64,000 bases of DNA, taken from NCBI RefSeq assembly GCF_000819745.1, contig NZ_CDDA01000005.1, positions 1 through 64,000 on the forward strand, in the 5' to 3' direction. This DNA comes from Aeromonas bestiarum. GTDB taxonomy: Bacteria; Pseudomonadota; Gammaproteobacteria; Enterobacterales; Aeromonadaceae. Numbering within the stretch: position 1 is the stretch's first letter; the number at the start of each line of letters is the position of its first letter. Shown piece after piece: positions 9,411 to 18,162 of the stretch. Position numbers and translations under genes: made by a program. Under the pieces are notes generated by a model. That model was not told where the DNA came from and did no database searches. It was given only the letters and a program-made list of their open reading frames with translations.

Positions 9411-11891
9411 ATGACTTTTTTTACCGATAAGAAAACCAATCTGTCCCGCCGCAACCTGCTCAAGGGGCTCGGCGCCTGCGCGGCCCTGCCGCTGCTGGCC
9501 GGCATCTTCCCGAAGAGCGCCCTGGCCCAGGCCATCAGCACGGCGCTTGAACAGTTCCCGACCCTGGTACCGGCCCAGAAAGGCATACTGACCGGTGCCC
9601 ACTGGGGCGCCTTCGAAGCCATAGTCGAAGAGGGCCGCATGGTGCGCGTCCAGCCGGTAGCCGATGATCCGGCGCCGAACGATCTCATCGACATGGCCCC
9701 GTTCCAGGTTCACGCCAAGAACCGCATCAAGTACCCCATGGTGCGCAAGAGCTGGCTGGAGCAGGGCCCGGGCGCCAAACCCGAGCTACGCGGCGCCGAC
9801 GAGTGGGTGCGGGTGAGCTGGGACAAGGCCATCGAACTGGTAGCCGGCGAGATTGGCCGGGTGCAGAGCGACTTCGGCCCGCAGGCGATCCACGCCGGTT
9901 CCTACGGCTGGAAGAGCGTCGGCATGTTCCACAACAGCCGTACCCTGCTGCACCGTCTGATGAACCTGACCGGTGGCTTCACCGGTTATGCCGGTGACTA
10001 CTCCGCCGGTGCAGCCCAGGTGATCATGTCCCACGTCATGGGATCCATCGAGGTGTATGAGCAGCAGACCGCCTGGCCGAACGTGATCGAACACGCCGAA
10101 CTGGTGGTGCTGTGGGGCGTCAACGCCCAGGTGACCCTGAAGAACAGCTGGAACATGCCGGACCACGAGGGTCAGGCCGGCTTCCAGGCGCTGAAGGAGA
10201 AGGGTACCCGCATCATCAGCATCGATCCGGTCTACAACGAGACCGCCAAGCTGGCGGGGGCCGAGTGGATTGCGCCGAATGCCTATACAGACGTGGCCAT
10301 GATGCTGGGGGTGGCCCACACCCTCTATACCGAGCAGAAGCACGATCAGGCCTTCCTCGACCGTTACACCAGCGGCTTCGACAAGTTCCTCACCTACCTG
10401 CTGGGCAAGGACGACGGTCAGCCGAAGAGCGCCGAGTGGGCGAGCACTGTCTGCGGCGTCGATGCCGCCGTGATCCGTCAGCTGGCCCTCGACATGGCGT
10501 CCAAGCGCACCATGATCATGGCGGGCTGGGGCATGCAGCGTCAGCATCACGGCGAGCAGCCCAACTGGATGCTGGTGACCCTGGCCGCCATGCTGGGCCA
10601 GATCGGCCTGCCCGGTGGCGGTTACGGCTTCAGCTACCACTACTCCTCCGGTGGCAGCCCCACCGCCAAGGGCGGCATACTGGCAGGTATCTCGGCCGGC
10701 AATGCACCCAAGAACAGCCCGGCGCCGATCCCGGTGGCCCGCATCGCCGACTGTCTCGCCAATCCGGGCAAGACCATCGACTTCAACGGCCGTCAGCTCA
10801 GCTATCCGGACATCAAGCTGGTCTACGTGGCGGGTGGCAATCCCTTCCACCACCATCAGGACACCAACAACCTGCTCAAGGCCTGGCGCAAGCCGCAGAC
10901 TGTGATAGTGCACGAGCCCTACTGGACCGCCACCGCCAAGCACGCAGACATAGTGCTGCCGGCCACCACCAGCTATGAGCGCAACGATCTGGAGATGGGG
11001 GGCGATTACTCCCAGCGCTACGTCTTCCCCATGCACCAGTGCGTGCCGCCCCAGCACGAGTCACGCAACGACTTCGACATCTTCAGCGCCATCGCCGCCA
11101 AGCTGGGCCTGCTGGAGGCTTATACCGAAGGCAAGGACGAGATGCTGTGGCTCAAGCAGATGTATGACGGCATGGCCGCCCAGGCCCGTGGCGCCCGGGT
11201 GGCACTGCCGCCGTTCACCATGTTCTGGGAGTCCAACAACTACATCCGCTTCCCCATTCCGGAGGCGAATCGCCAGTGGATCCGTCACGCCGATTTTCGC
11301 GAGAACCCCTTGCTCAACCCGCTCGGCACCCCGTCCGGCAAGATCGAGATCTTCTCCAACACCATCGCCGGTATGGGATATGCCGACTGCGCCGGCCATC
11401 CCAAGTGGTATGAGCCCAAGGAGTGGGTGAAGTGCGAAACCGCCAGCCGTTATCCGCTGTCGCTCAACACCTCGCACCCGACCCAGCGCCTGCACTCCCA
11501 GCTGGACAACACGCCGCTGCGAGACAAGTTCGCCATCGCCGATCGGGAGGCCATTCTGATCCACCCGGATGATGCCAAGGCTCGTGGCATTCAGGATGGC
11601 GACCTGGTGCGCGCCTTCAACGATCGCGGCCAGATCCTGGTGGGCGCCCTGGTGTCGAAAGAGATACGTCCAGGTGTGGTGCGCATCTGTGAAGGGGCCT
11701 GGTTCGACCCGGCCAAACCGGGTGAGGCGGGGGCCATCTGCAAGAACGGCAACGTCAACTGCCTGACCTTCGACGAGGGCACCTCCAGCCTGGCGCAGGG
11801 CAACTGCGGCCACATGGCCCAGCTGCAGATCGAGAAATACAGGGGCCCGGCACTGGCCAATACCGCTCACGCGGTGCCGGCCAACGGCTGA
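9411..11891 (+). CDS. torA: Trimethylamine-N-oxide reductase, molybdopterin enzyme
   Basis: A terminal reductase of the DMSO reductase family, bis-MGD cofactor, periplasmic. The 826-residue product has a twin-arginine signal (LSRRNLLKGLGACAALPLLA) with cleavage around ALA-QA. The serine molybdenum ligand lies in GDYSAGAAQ, and the family segments WGVNAQVTLKNSWNMPDHEG and ATTSYERNDLEMGGDYS follow. There is no N-terminal Fe-S cluster motif, as expected for the TorA/BisC group. It is paired with torC; electron flow would be menaquinol to TorC to TorA. TorA and TorZ cannot be fully separated without alignment. A strong terminator follows. Confidence 0.9.
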   Translation: MTFFTDKKTNLSRRNLLKGLGACAALPLLAGIFPKSALAQAISTALEQFPTLVPAQKGILTGAHWGAFEAIVEEGRMVRVQPVADDPAPNDLIDMAPFQVHAKNRIKYPMVRKSWLEQGPGAKPELRGADEWVRVSWDKAIELVAGEIGRVQSDFGPQAIHAGSYGWKSVGMFHNSRTLLHRLMNLTGGFTGYAGDYSAGAAQVIMSHVMGSIEVYEQQTAWPNVIEHAELVVLWGVNAQVTLKNSWNMPDHEGQAGFQALKEKGTRIISIDPVYNETAKLAGAEWIAPNAYTDVAMMLGVAHTLYTEQKHDQAFLDRYTSGFDKFLTYLLGKDDGQPKSAEWASTVCGVDAAVIRQLALDMASKRTMIMAGWGMQRQHHGEQPNWMLVTLAAMLGQIGLPGGGYGFSYHYSSGGSPTAKGGILAGISAGNAPKNSPAPIPVARIADCLANPGKTIDFNGRQLSYPDIKLVYVAGGNPFHHHQDTNNLLKAWRKPQTVIVHEPYWTATAKHADIVLPATTSYERNDLEMGGDYSQRYVFPMHQCVPPQHESRNDFDIFSAIAAKLGLLEAYTEGKDEMLWLKQMYDGMAAQARGARVALPPFTMFWESNNYIRFPIPEANRQWIRHADFRENPLLNPLGTPSGKIEIFSNTIAGMGYADCAGHPKWYEPKEWVKCETASRYPLSLNTSHPTQRLHSQLDNTPLRDKFAIADREAILIHPDDAKARGIQDGDLVRAFNDRGQILVGALVSKEIRPGVVRICEGAWFDPAKPGEAGAICKNGNVNCLTFDEGTSSLAQGNCGHMAQLQIEKYRGPALANTAHAVPANG

Positions 11892-11911
11892 GTTCACACT
11901 CGACCAACAAA

Positions 11912-11937
11912 AACGGCGCCATCAGGCGCCGTTTTTT
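11912..11937 (+). terminator. Terminator after torA
   Basis: Perfect 9-bp stem AACGGCGCC/GGCGCCGTT with loop ATCA and a T6 tract. Confidence 0.9.
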
Positions 11938-11962
11938 ATTGCTGTCAATTTGCTGTGGCAGT

Positions 11963-12036
11963 GGTGACTCGGAAGTCCCCTTACTGCATGTACTCTTCCA
12001 CACACGCCACCCGCTCTGCAGCCGGAGCATGGGCAA
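11963..12036 (-). repeat. Displaced extra copy of the 3' end of the gene at 12043-12504
   Basis: 11963-12005 repeats 12037-12079, which is the coding end, stop and first UTR bases of the neighbouring hypothetical gene, with about five mismatches in 43 bases. Read in the same frame the copy gives CVEEYMQ then TAA, against CAEEYMQEGDF then TGA in the gene. The unit length is 74 bp and weaker similarity continues to its edge. It is one of five such gene-tail copies in the window. Confidence 0.8.
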
Positions 12037-12042
12037 GGTGAC

Positions 12043-12504
12043 TCAGAAGTCCCCTTCCTGCATGTACTCTTCCGCACACTCCACCAGCTGGGGCCAGAGC
12101 TCTTCCGGCACCCAGGCATCCGGATCATCTTCGTCGCCGTCGTACTGGGTCCAGAAATAGCGGCGCAGGCCGGCGGCGAAGTCGTCGCTGACCTCGGCCA
12201 GCTCGGAGAGCGGCCCCAGCCAGGCGATGCGGCGCAGGCCGGAGGCGAGATCGTTGAGCGCATCCACCAGACCGCGATCGTCTCTGATCTGCTCCACCAG
12301 CAGGGTGAAGCGCTCGCGGGCGCTGGCGATTTCGTCTTCGTCCAGCTCACCCACATCGGCCAGCAGATCGATGAAATCTTCCAGCAGGAATGCGATCAGG
12401 CTATCTCTGTCCTCGAACCACTGGAGCTGAGCCCCCTTGATCCCCAGTACAGAGGAATCGAACGAGTCATCAAGATGACATAGTGCCCATGGATCGTCTG
12501 TCAT
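12043..12504 (-). CDS. Acidic hypothetical protein
   Basis: A 153-residue, very acidic cytosolic protein (start MTDDPWALCHLDDSF, end EEYMQEGDF) with no signal peptide or membrane segment. It appears all-alpha, with repeated FLLEDFIDLLADVGELDEDE-like helices and a WPQLVECAEEYM end. I do not recognise a family with confidence. The ATG at 12504 is the only good start. It lies between torA (convergent) and a sensor kinase gene read in the same direction, 175 bp upstream. Its last 40 or so bases are duplicated just downstream. Confidence 0.75.
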   Translation of the reverse strand: MTDDPWALCHLDDSFDSSVLGIKGAQLQWFEDRDSLIAFLLEDFIDLLADVGELDEDEIASARERFTLLVEQIRDDRGLVDALNDLASGLRRIAWLGPLSELAEVSDDFAAGLRRYFWTQYDGDEDDPDAWVPEELWPQLVECAEEYMQEGDF

Positions 12505-12540
12505 TGCTACCCTTCCTCAGGCTTGAACAAGTGTCTTATC

Positions 12541-12672
12541 TTATGCTTGGCCCGCTCCCCGTGCCACCTTGGGCGGTGGCGGGGCGCGGACCACCCCAAT
12601 TCCATTGCCTCATGACGAGGCTTGATAATATCTGGCTCTCTACCCAGGCCACCTTGGACAGTGACGGGGAGC
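12541..12672 (-). repeat. Two displaced copies of the 3' end of the sensor kinase gene
   Basis: The kinase gene ends with codons for SLPKVARVDS and a stop at 12680-12682. Directly downstream, about 12635-12672 on the plus strand reads, in the same sense, as SLSKVAWVES (with the stop changed to CAG). About 12541-12585 reads as PPKVARGAGQA with a TAA stop. The core GCCACCTTGGNC is shared by all three. The nearer copy is closer to the gene than the farther one. Confidence 0.75.
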
Positions 12673-12679
12673 TTGATCC

Positions 12680-14029
12680 CTAGCTATCCACCCTTGCCAC
12701 CTTGGGCAGTGACAGAGACGCCGCCAGGCCACCCAGTTCCGCCCGGCCCATGATGAGATTGCCTCTATAGGCCTCGGCCAGATCGGAGACTATGTTGAGG
12801 CCGAGCCCGGAGCCCGGCACCTTCTCGTCGAGCCGTACCCCGCGCAGCACCGCCTTGGCGATCTGATCCTCGCTCATGCCGGGGCCGTCATCCTCGATGC
12901 GCAGTGTGATCCAGCCCCCCAGCTCGGCGCTGGAGATGCGCAGCTGGCCGGCCGACCACTTGAAGGCGTTCTCCAGCAGGTTGCCCACCATCTCGTCGAA
13001 GTCCTGCTCCTCCACCCCGACCGCCAGATTGGCCGGCACCTGCAGATCCACCTCCCTGCCCGGATAGAGCCGGGCAAAGGCGCGGCAGATGTACTCCACC
13101 CGTGCCCGCACCGGGGTCGACACCCCGAGGATCTTGGCAGCGCCCGTCACCCTGGCCTTGCCGAGGTGATAGTCGATGTGGCGCTGGATCTGGTCGAGCT
13201 GCTCGCCGATGGCGGCCTGATCCTCGGGTGACAACTGGGCCACCTGATTGCGCATTATGCTGAGCGGCGTCTTGAGGGCGTGGGCCAGGTTGCCGGTGTG
13301 GGAACGGGCCCGTTGCAGCAGCTCGCCGTAGTGGTGGAGCAGGCGGTTGATGTCCTCCACCAGCGGCTGGATCTCCAGCGGGTAACGCAGCCGAAATCCC
13401 TCCTGATGCCCCTGATGCACCCGTCCCAGCTCGCGGCGCAGCAGATGCAGCGGGCGCAGACCATAGACGATCTGGAACATGAAGCCCAGCACCAGACCGG
13501 TGGCGGCAAAGCCGAGGCCGAGGAACAGGCTGATCCGGGTCTTCTTCAGGGTCTGGGTCAGGGCGCTGCTGTCCTTGGCCATCACCAGGGTAAACACCTT
13601 GTCAGAGCCCGGCAGCAGCACGGCGCGGGTCATGATCAGCAGCGGCTCCTTGTTGGGCCCCTTGCCGACGAACAGATCCGGGTCACCAAACGCCGACTTC
13701 AGGCCGTGCACATCGAGGTGCACATCCCACAGGGAGCGGGAACGGCTGACCACGGCATCTCCCAGCTCCAGCTGCCAGTAGTAGCCGGAGTAAGGTTGAC
13801 GAAAACGGGGATCGGCCATGGGCTCGGTGACTATGGGCAGACCGTCTGGCTGGATCTCGAGCCGGGAGAGCAGATCATAGAGCTGCAGGCGCAGGCCGTC
13901 GGCCTCCGCCTCCTGCCAGTAGTTGCGCATCATGGTCTGCAGGCTGAAACCTGTGGCGAACAGGAAGAGGCCGCACCAGACCAGGGCTATGACCACCAGC
14001 CGCCCCCGCAGGGTCCTCACCAGCCTCAT
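12680..14029 (-). CDS. Two-component sensor histidine kinase (PhoQ-like layout)
   Basis: A 449-residue inner-membrane kinase. Membrane segments lie at about residues 9-31 and 167-190, enclosing a roughly 135-residue periplasmic sensor, followed by a HAMP-like linker. The H box is GNLAHALKTPLSIMRNQ, the N box NLLENAFKWS, and the G boxes are DDGPG and GSGLGLNI. The catalytic parts are complete. The HALKTPL form of the H box is shared with PhoQ-type kinases, but the ligand cannot be inferred. The gene lies 37 bp downstream of its response regulator. Its 3' end has two degenerate copies downstream. The adjacent PepSY genes suggest an envelope signal. Confidence 0.88.
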   Translation of the reverse strand: MRLVRTLRGRLVVIALVWCGLFLFATGFSLQTMMRNYWQEAEADGLRLQLYDLLSRLEIQPDGLPIVTEPMADPRFRQPYSGYYWQLELGDAVVSRSRSLWDVHLDVHGLKSAFGDPDLFVGKGPNKEPLLIMTRAVLLPGSDKVFTLVMAKDSSALTQTLKKTRISLFLGLGFAATGLVLGFMFQIVYGLRPLHLLRRELGRVHQGHQEGFRLRYPLEIQPLVEDINRLLHHYGELLQRARSHTGNLAHALKTPLSIMRNQVAQLSPEDQAAIGEQLDQIQRHIDYHLGKARVTGAAKILGVSTPVRARVEYICRAFARLYPGREVDLQVPANLAVGVEEQDFDEMVGNLLENAFKWSAGQLRISSAELGGWITLRIEDDGPGMSEDQIAKAVLRGVRLDEKVPGSGLGLNIVSDLAEAYRGNLIMGRAELGGLAASLSLPKVARVDS

Positions 14030-14066
14030 TCACCGTGCCCTTGCCGCGGTTGCATCAAGGCCAGAC

Positions 14067-14723
14067 TCATTCGTTGATCCGGTATCCGAGGCCACGCACA
14101 GTCTCAATGAGATCGGCGTGGGTCTTCTTGCGGATCCGGCCGATGAACACCTCGACGGTATTGGAGTCGCGGTCGAAATCCTGGGCGTAGATGTGGTCGA
14201 TCAGCTCGCTGCGCGACACCACCTTGCCCCTGTGCTGCATCAGGTAACCCAGCACCCGGAACTCGTGGGCGGTGAGCTTGATGGGGGTGCCTTCGTACCA
14301 CACCTGGGAGGCCGCCATGTCGAGCCGCACTCCGCCTATCTCCAGGATCGAGCTGGCATTGCCCGCCGCCCGGCGCACCAGCGCCTGCACCCTGGCTACC
14401 AGCTCGGCCACCTGGAACGGCTTGGTGAGGTAGTCGTCGGCACCGGCATTGAGCCCTTCAATCTTCTCGTGCAGCTGGCCGCGGGCGGTCAGCACCAGCA
14501 CAGGGGTATCTATCCCCTTGCTGCGCCACTCTTTCAGCACGCTCAGGCCATCGCGACCCGGCAGGCCGAGATCCAGGATGATGGCGTCATAGGGCTCGGT
14601 CTCGCCGAGAAAGCCGGCCTCGTTTCCATCATGACAAAGGTCGGTCACGAAACCGGACAGACGCAGCTGTTCCGCCAGCTGGCCCGCCAGTGTCTTCTCA
14701 TCTTCAACTATCAGAATGCGCAT
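14067..14723 (-). CDS. OmpR/PhoB-family response regulator
   Basis: A 218-residue regulator. The receiver domain has the acidic pocket VEDE near residue 7, the phosphoacceptor D51 in LDLGLPGRDG, a conserved threonine in VLVLTARG and lysine in DYLTKPF. The C-terminal winged helix is typical (LTAHEFRVLGYLM, VSRSELIDHIY, NTVEVFIGRIRKK). It is the partner of the kinase just downstream and closest to the QseB/TctD/PhoP type. The upstream neighbours are two PepSY proteins, a common association for such systems. Confidence 0.93.
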   Translation of the reverse strand: MRILIVEDEKTLAGQLAEQLRLSGFVTDLCHDGNEAGFLGETEPYDAIILDLGLPGRDGLSVLKEWRSKGIDTPVLVLTARGQLHEKIEGLNAGADDYLTKPFQVAELVARVQALVRRAAGNASSILEIGGVRLDMAASQVWYEGTPIKLTAHEFRVLGYLMQHRGKVVSRSELIDHIYAQDFDRDSNTVEVFIGRIRKKTHADLIETVRGLGYRINE

Positions 14724-14805
14724 AAATGGGTATCCAAAGCAGGGTTACACTTGCGTCAGCGGAGAGGGGGTCGGGCAGCCATGCCTGCCAGAGCGCCCAA
14801 CCGGG

Positions 14806-15138
14806 TCACTCTTCTTCCGGTGGAGGGCGAGGCTCGAACAGCCGCTCCAGATGATGGCCCTTGAGCCACACCATCTCCAGGTTGTCGGCGCGATAGCCCA
14901 CCTTGATGACGCTGTTCTCGCTGTCGATGAGCTTGAGCTCATACAACCAGATGCCGTCCTCTTCCCCCAGATCGACGCGCAGCACGCGCACCGGCAGGCG
15001 AGAGGCCACCTCCATCACCTCATGAAAGGGCCTGATCCGACCCTCGCTGACAGCTTGTTGCAGCAAGGCCTCGTTCGGCGTGGTTGCCTGCGCCATCACG
15101 GGCAGCAGCAACCCAAGCAGAGACAGGGCTCTATTCAT
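14806..15138 (-). CDS. Periplasmic PepSY-like protein
   Basis: A 110-residue secreted protein with a signal peptide (MNRALSLLGLLLPVMAQA, cleavage after AQA). The mature domain resembles PepSY: AVSEGRIRPFHEVMEVASR, then a beta hairpin carrying VLRVDLGEEDGIWLYELKL. PepSY domains are thought to bind or inhibit envelope proteases or act as accessory sensors. It lies 82 bp upstream of the response regulator on the same strand and is probably co-transcribed with the two-component system. Confidence 0.75.
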   Translation of the reverse strand: MNRALSLLGLLLPVMAQATTPNEALLQQAVSEGRIRPFHEVMEVASRLPVRVLRVDLGEEDGIWLYELKLIDSENSVIKVGYRADNLEMVWLKGHHLERLFEPRPPPEEE

Positions 15139-15201
15139 GGATGATTCATCTCCAAAAACCTAACATAATGCCGTTTATAGTCTGCCAGCCATGAATCCGG
15201 A

Positions 15202-15450
15202 ATGAATATGATCCCACGCAGTATCCTGCTGATCCTTTGCCTCTTTTCCACCCTTGGCTGGGCGGCCCAGACGCGTCTCGACATGCCGGCGCTGGTCAAG
15301 CTGCTGTTGGCCCAAGGGTACCACGACATTCGGGAAGTGGAGCTGGAAGGGGATAAATTCGAGGTAGAAACCCTAGACGCCCAGGAGCAACGCGTGCAGC
15401 TGCTGGTCGATGCCTACAGCGGGGAGATCACCAAAAAAGAGGCCGACTAG
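15202..15450 (+). CDS. Small periplasmic PepSY-like protein
   Basis: An 82-residue protein with a signal peptide (RSILLILCLFSTLGWAA) and a short PepSY core (LLLAQGYHDIREVELEGDKFEVETLDAQEQRVQLLVDAYSGEI). It is divergent from the PepSY gene at 14806-15138 with 63 bp between the starts, so both may be controlled by the adjacent regulator. A second ATG at 15208 has the better-spaced GGA and may be the true start. Its stop codon lies inside the terminator hairpin. Confidence 0.75.
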   Translation: MNMIPRSILLILCLFSTLGWAAQTRLDMPALVKLLLAQGYHDIREVELEGDKFEVETLDAQEQRVQLLVDAYSGEITKKEAD

Positions 15451-15459
15451 GCCTCTTTT
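15435..15459 (+). terminator. Terminator overlapping the end of the small PepSY gene
   Basis: A 10-bp perfect stem AAAAGAGGCC/GGCCTCTTTT around GACTA. The stop codon TAG (15448-15450) is within the loop and stem, so coding and termination signals overlap. Confidence 0.85.
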
Positions 15460-15498
15460 GCTATGTGCGCAGCGCGCGTTGGATGAACGCGCGACGAG

Positions 15499-16131
15499 TC
15501 ACGCCTCTTTCAGTTTTTGTGGCTGACGCTGGCGCCAGGGGCGCAGCAGCTTGTCCCGCCGTGGCCACAGCAGGGCACAGGCCAGCAGCAAATAGATGAG
15601 CGGCTCCTGCCAGCCACTCTTCACCGACCACCAGTAGTGCACAGGCACCAGCAGGGCCACCGCATAGATCCAGTTGTGCAGTTTCTGCCAGGCCGGCCCC
15701 ATGGTCCGCAACAGGGCCGGGATCGAGGTGATGCTCAGCACCACCAGCAGCAAGAGCGCCAACGCCCCCACCAGTATGTAGCTGCGCTTCACCAGCTCGC
15801 CGCCAATCAGGCCCCAGTCGAACTGCAGATCCAGTCCCAGCCAGACCATAAAGTGCAACCCGGCCCAGGCCGCGCACCAGAGCCCGAGGGGGCGGCGCAG
15901 CTTGATAAGCTGACCCTGCCGCCAGCGTTTGGCCAGCGGTGACACCAGCAGGGTGAGCAGCAGCAGGTGCAGCGCCCCCTTGCCGAGATAGTGGGTCAGC
16001 CCCTGTACCGGGTCCCCCCCCAGCAATCCGGCTGGCAGGGCGTATCCCAGCCAGAGCAAAAAGCCCAGCGAGGCCAGGTGTACCAGCAGGCGCAAGCCGT
16101 TGATATGGGCTGTTTTCAGTCTCGGCGTCAT
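15499..16131 (-). CDS. msrQ: MsrQ, heme membrane subunit of MsrPQ
   Basis: A 210-residue inner-membrane b-type cytochrome with about six membrane helices, of the YedZ/ferric-reductase-like family. It feeds quinol electrons to MsrP for repair of oxidised methionines in periplasmic proteins. Conserved histidines are visible in HYLGKGALHLLLL, GLHFMVWLGLD and QKLHNWIYAVALLVPVHYWW. The start at 16131 (MTPRLKTAHINGLRLLVH) matches the family; the open frame upstream runs into an intergenic repeat. It lies 97 bp downstream of msrP on the same strand. Confidence 0.92.
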   Translation of the reverse strand: MTPRLKTAHINGLRLLVHLASLGFLLWLGYALPAGLLGGDPVQGLTHYLGKGALHLLLLTLLVSPLAKRWRQGQLIKLRRPLGLWCAAWAGLHFMVWLGLDLQFDWGLIGGELVKRSYILVGALALLLLVVLSITSIPALLRTMGPAWQKLHNWIYAVALLVPVHYWWSVKSGWQEPLIYLLLACALLWPRRDKLLRPWRQRQPQKLKEA

Positions 16132-16154
16132 ATCGCAGTTCCCGTTATGTTTTT

Positions 16155-16199
16155 CCCACCCCTCATCCCCAACCCTTCTCCCGCAAGGGGAGAAGGGGG
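16155..16199. repeat. REP-like palindromic repeat between msrP and msrQ
   Basis: Contains a perfect 10-bp inverted repeat, CCCTTCTCCC (16173-16182) and GGGAGAAGGG (16188-16197), preceded by CACCCCTCATCCCCAA. Sequences of this CTCATCCCCAACCCTTCTCCC style are scattered in many proteobacterial genomes. It lies inside the msrPQ operon. Only one copy is in this window. Confidence 0.6.
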
Positions 16200-16228
16200 C
16201 AAGACACCGTTCGGGCAGAGCGTCAGTT

Positions 16229-17233
<1,005 letters not shown>

Positions 17234-17304
17234 GGAAAAACTCCCGGGGCTATGAGGGTGATAACCATAAGACCCGCCCCGGCCGAGTTTTATTTCACAC
17301 AAAT

Positions 17305-17400
17305 TTACATGAGTTGGTGCAGGGGCAGGGCCTTGGCCATGGTTCCGACCAGGAACAGCACTACGAACACCAGCAGAGGAACGATCACATTAGGCACCAT
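17305..17400 (-). CDS. Putative 31-residue single-helix membrane protein
   Basis: A short frame reading [20 protein letters not shown] and ending KALPLHQLM, with one strong hydrophobic helix (about residues 4-20) and a short polar tail. The ATG at 17400 has a good ribosome site: GGAG followed by eight bases. It is 72 bp upstream of msrP on the same strand, and a CRP-like site lies about 107 bp upstream. I do not recognise a family. Support is the RBS, the helix and the position; no homology search was possible. Confidence 0.55.
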   Translation of the reverse strand: MVPNVIVPLLVFVVLFLVGTMAKALPLHQLM

Positions 17401-17506
17401 CAGACTCACTCCATGAGCAGGACAGGGCCTCTAACTATGGTGCAGGGCCAAAGACGCCACCAATGAATTTTTTTCGCGAGCGCAAGCGTATTCCTGAGTT
17501 GAAATA

Positions 17507-17522
17507 AGTGATGAAGATCACA
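17507..17522. promoter_or_regulatory. CRP-like binding site
   Basis: AGTGA-tgaaga-TCACA matches the CRP consensus TGTGA-N6-TCACA at 9 of 10 positions. It is in the divergent region between the 31-codon membrane ORF (start 17400) and the YcdZ-like gene (start 17608), about 85-107 bp from each. Confidence 0.6.
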
Positions 17523-17607
17523 CACAATTCCGCCCCTGCTTGCCGCTCCCCCTGCGAGGGGTAGGCTCCCCCTTTTTCCAGATGTCACTACGTTGAAGAG
17601 TCACACC

Positions 17608-18090
17608 ATGAGCCCATTGATCGCCATCGCCATCACGACCGGGATCCTCTCCGCCATCTGGGGCTGGGTTGCCGTCGCCCTCGGCCTCATCTCCTGGGTC
17701 GGCTTCCTCGGCTGTACCAGCTACTTCGCCTCCAGCGGTGGCTACAAGGCGCTGCTGCAAACCATGTTGTGCAATGTGAGCGGCATGCTGTGGGCCCTGC
17801 TGCTGATCCACGGGGATGCCTGGTGGGGAGCCGGTGTGGCGGGTTACATGATGACGGGGGTGGTCGCGACCCTGATGTGCGTGCAGGCCAAGCAGCAGTG
17901 GCTCGGCTACATTCCCGGCACCTTCGCCGGTTGCTGCGCCACCTTCGGGGCGGCGGGAGAGTGGCGACTGATACTGCCTTCCCTGGTGATAGGCGCGCTG
18001 TTCGGTTACCTGATGAAGGCGAGCGGCCTCTGGCTCTCCCAGAAAACCCAGAAAGCCCAGGCCACGGCTGGCGTCACCGACCCGGCCTGA
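17608..18090 (+). CDS. DUF1097 (YcdZ-like) inner-membrane protein
   Basis: A 160-residue polytopic membrane protein with about five helices. It resembles E. coli YcdZ closely at the N terminus (IAITTGILSAIWGWVAVALG and SWVGFLGCTSYFA), in MCVQAKQQWLGYIPGTF and in LPSLVIGALFGYLMKASGLWL. The function is not established. The ATG at 17608 is preferred over an in-frame TTG 15 bases earlier because it gives the YcdZ-like start. A CRP-like site is 85 bp upstream. A hairpin follows. Confidence 0.85.
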   Translation: MSPLIAIAITTGILSAIWGWVAVALGLISWVGFLGCTSYFASSGGYKALLQTMLCNVSGMLWALLLIHGDAWWGAGVAGYMMTGVVATLMCVQAKQQWLGYIPGTFAGCCATFGAAGEWRLILPSLVIGALFGYLMKASGLWLSQKTQKAQATAGVTDPA

Positions 18091-18122
18091 TCCTGCCGAC
18101 CTGGCCGATTCAGTCTGAAACA

Positions 18123-18160
18123 AGAGGGGCGGTCCGTCATCGACGGGCCGCCCCTCTGTC
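18123..18160 (+). terminator. Hairpin between the YcdZ-like gene and glrR
   Basis: Stem AGAGGGGCGG/CCGCCCCTCT extended by an inner CCGTC/GACGG. The T tract is poor (GTCATTT), so termination efficiency is uncertain. It lies between convergent genes. Confidence 0.55.
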
Positions 18161-18162
18161 AT

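Noticed and set aside
11755..12036. 93-residue frame crossing the torA end and the tail copy
   Set aside because: It starts within the repeat and runs antisense through torA and its terminator; no family similarity.
12541..12672. Possible CRISPR or minisatellite array from the repeated GCCACCTTGG core
   Set aside because: Spacing is irregular and each copy extends into the neighbouring gene's coding end, so it is a gene-tail copy.
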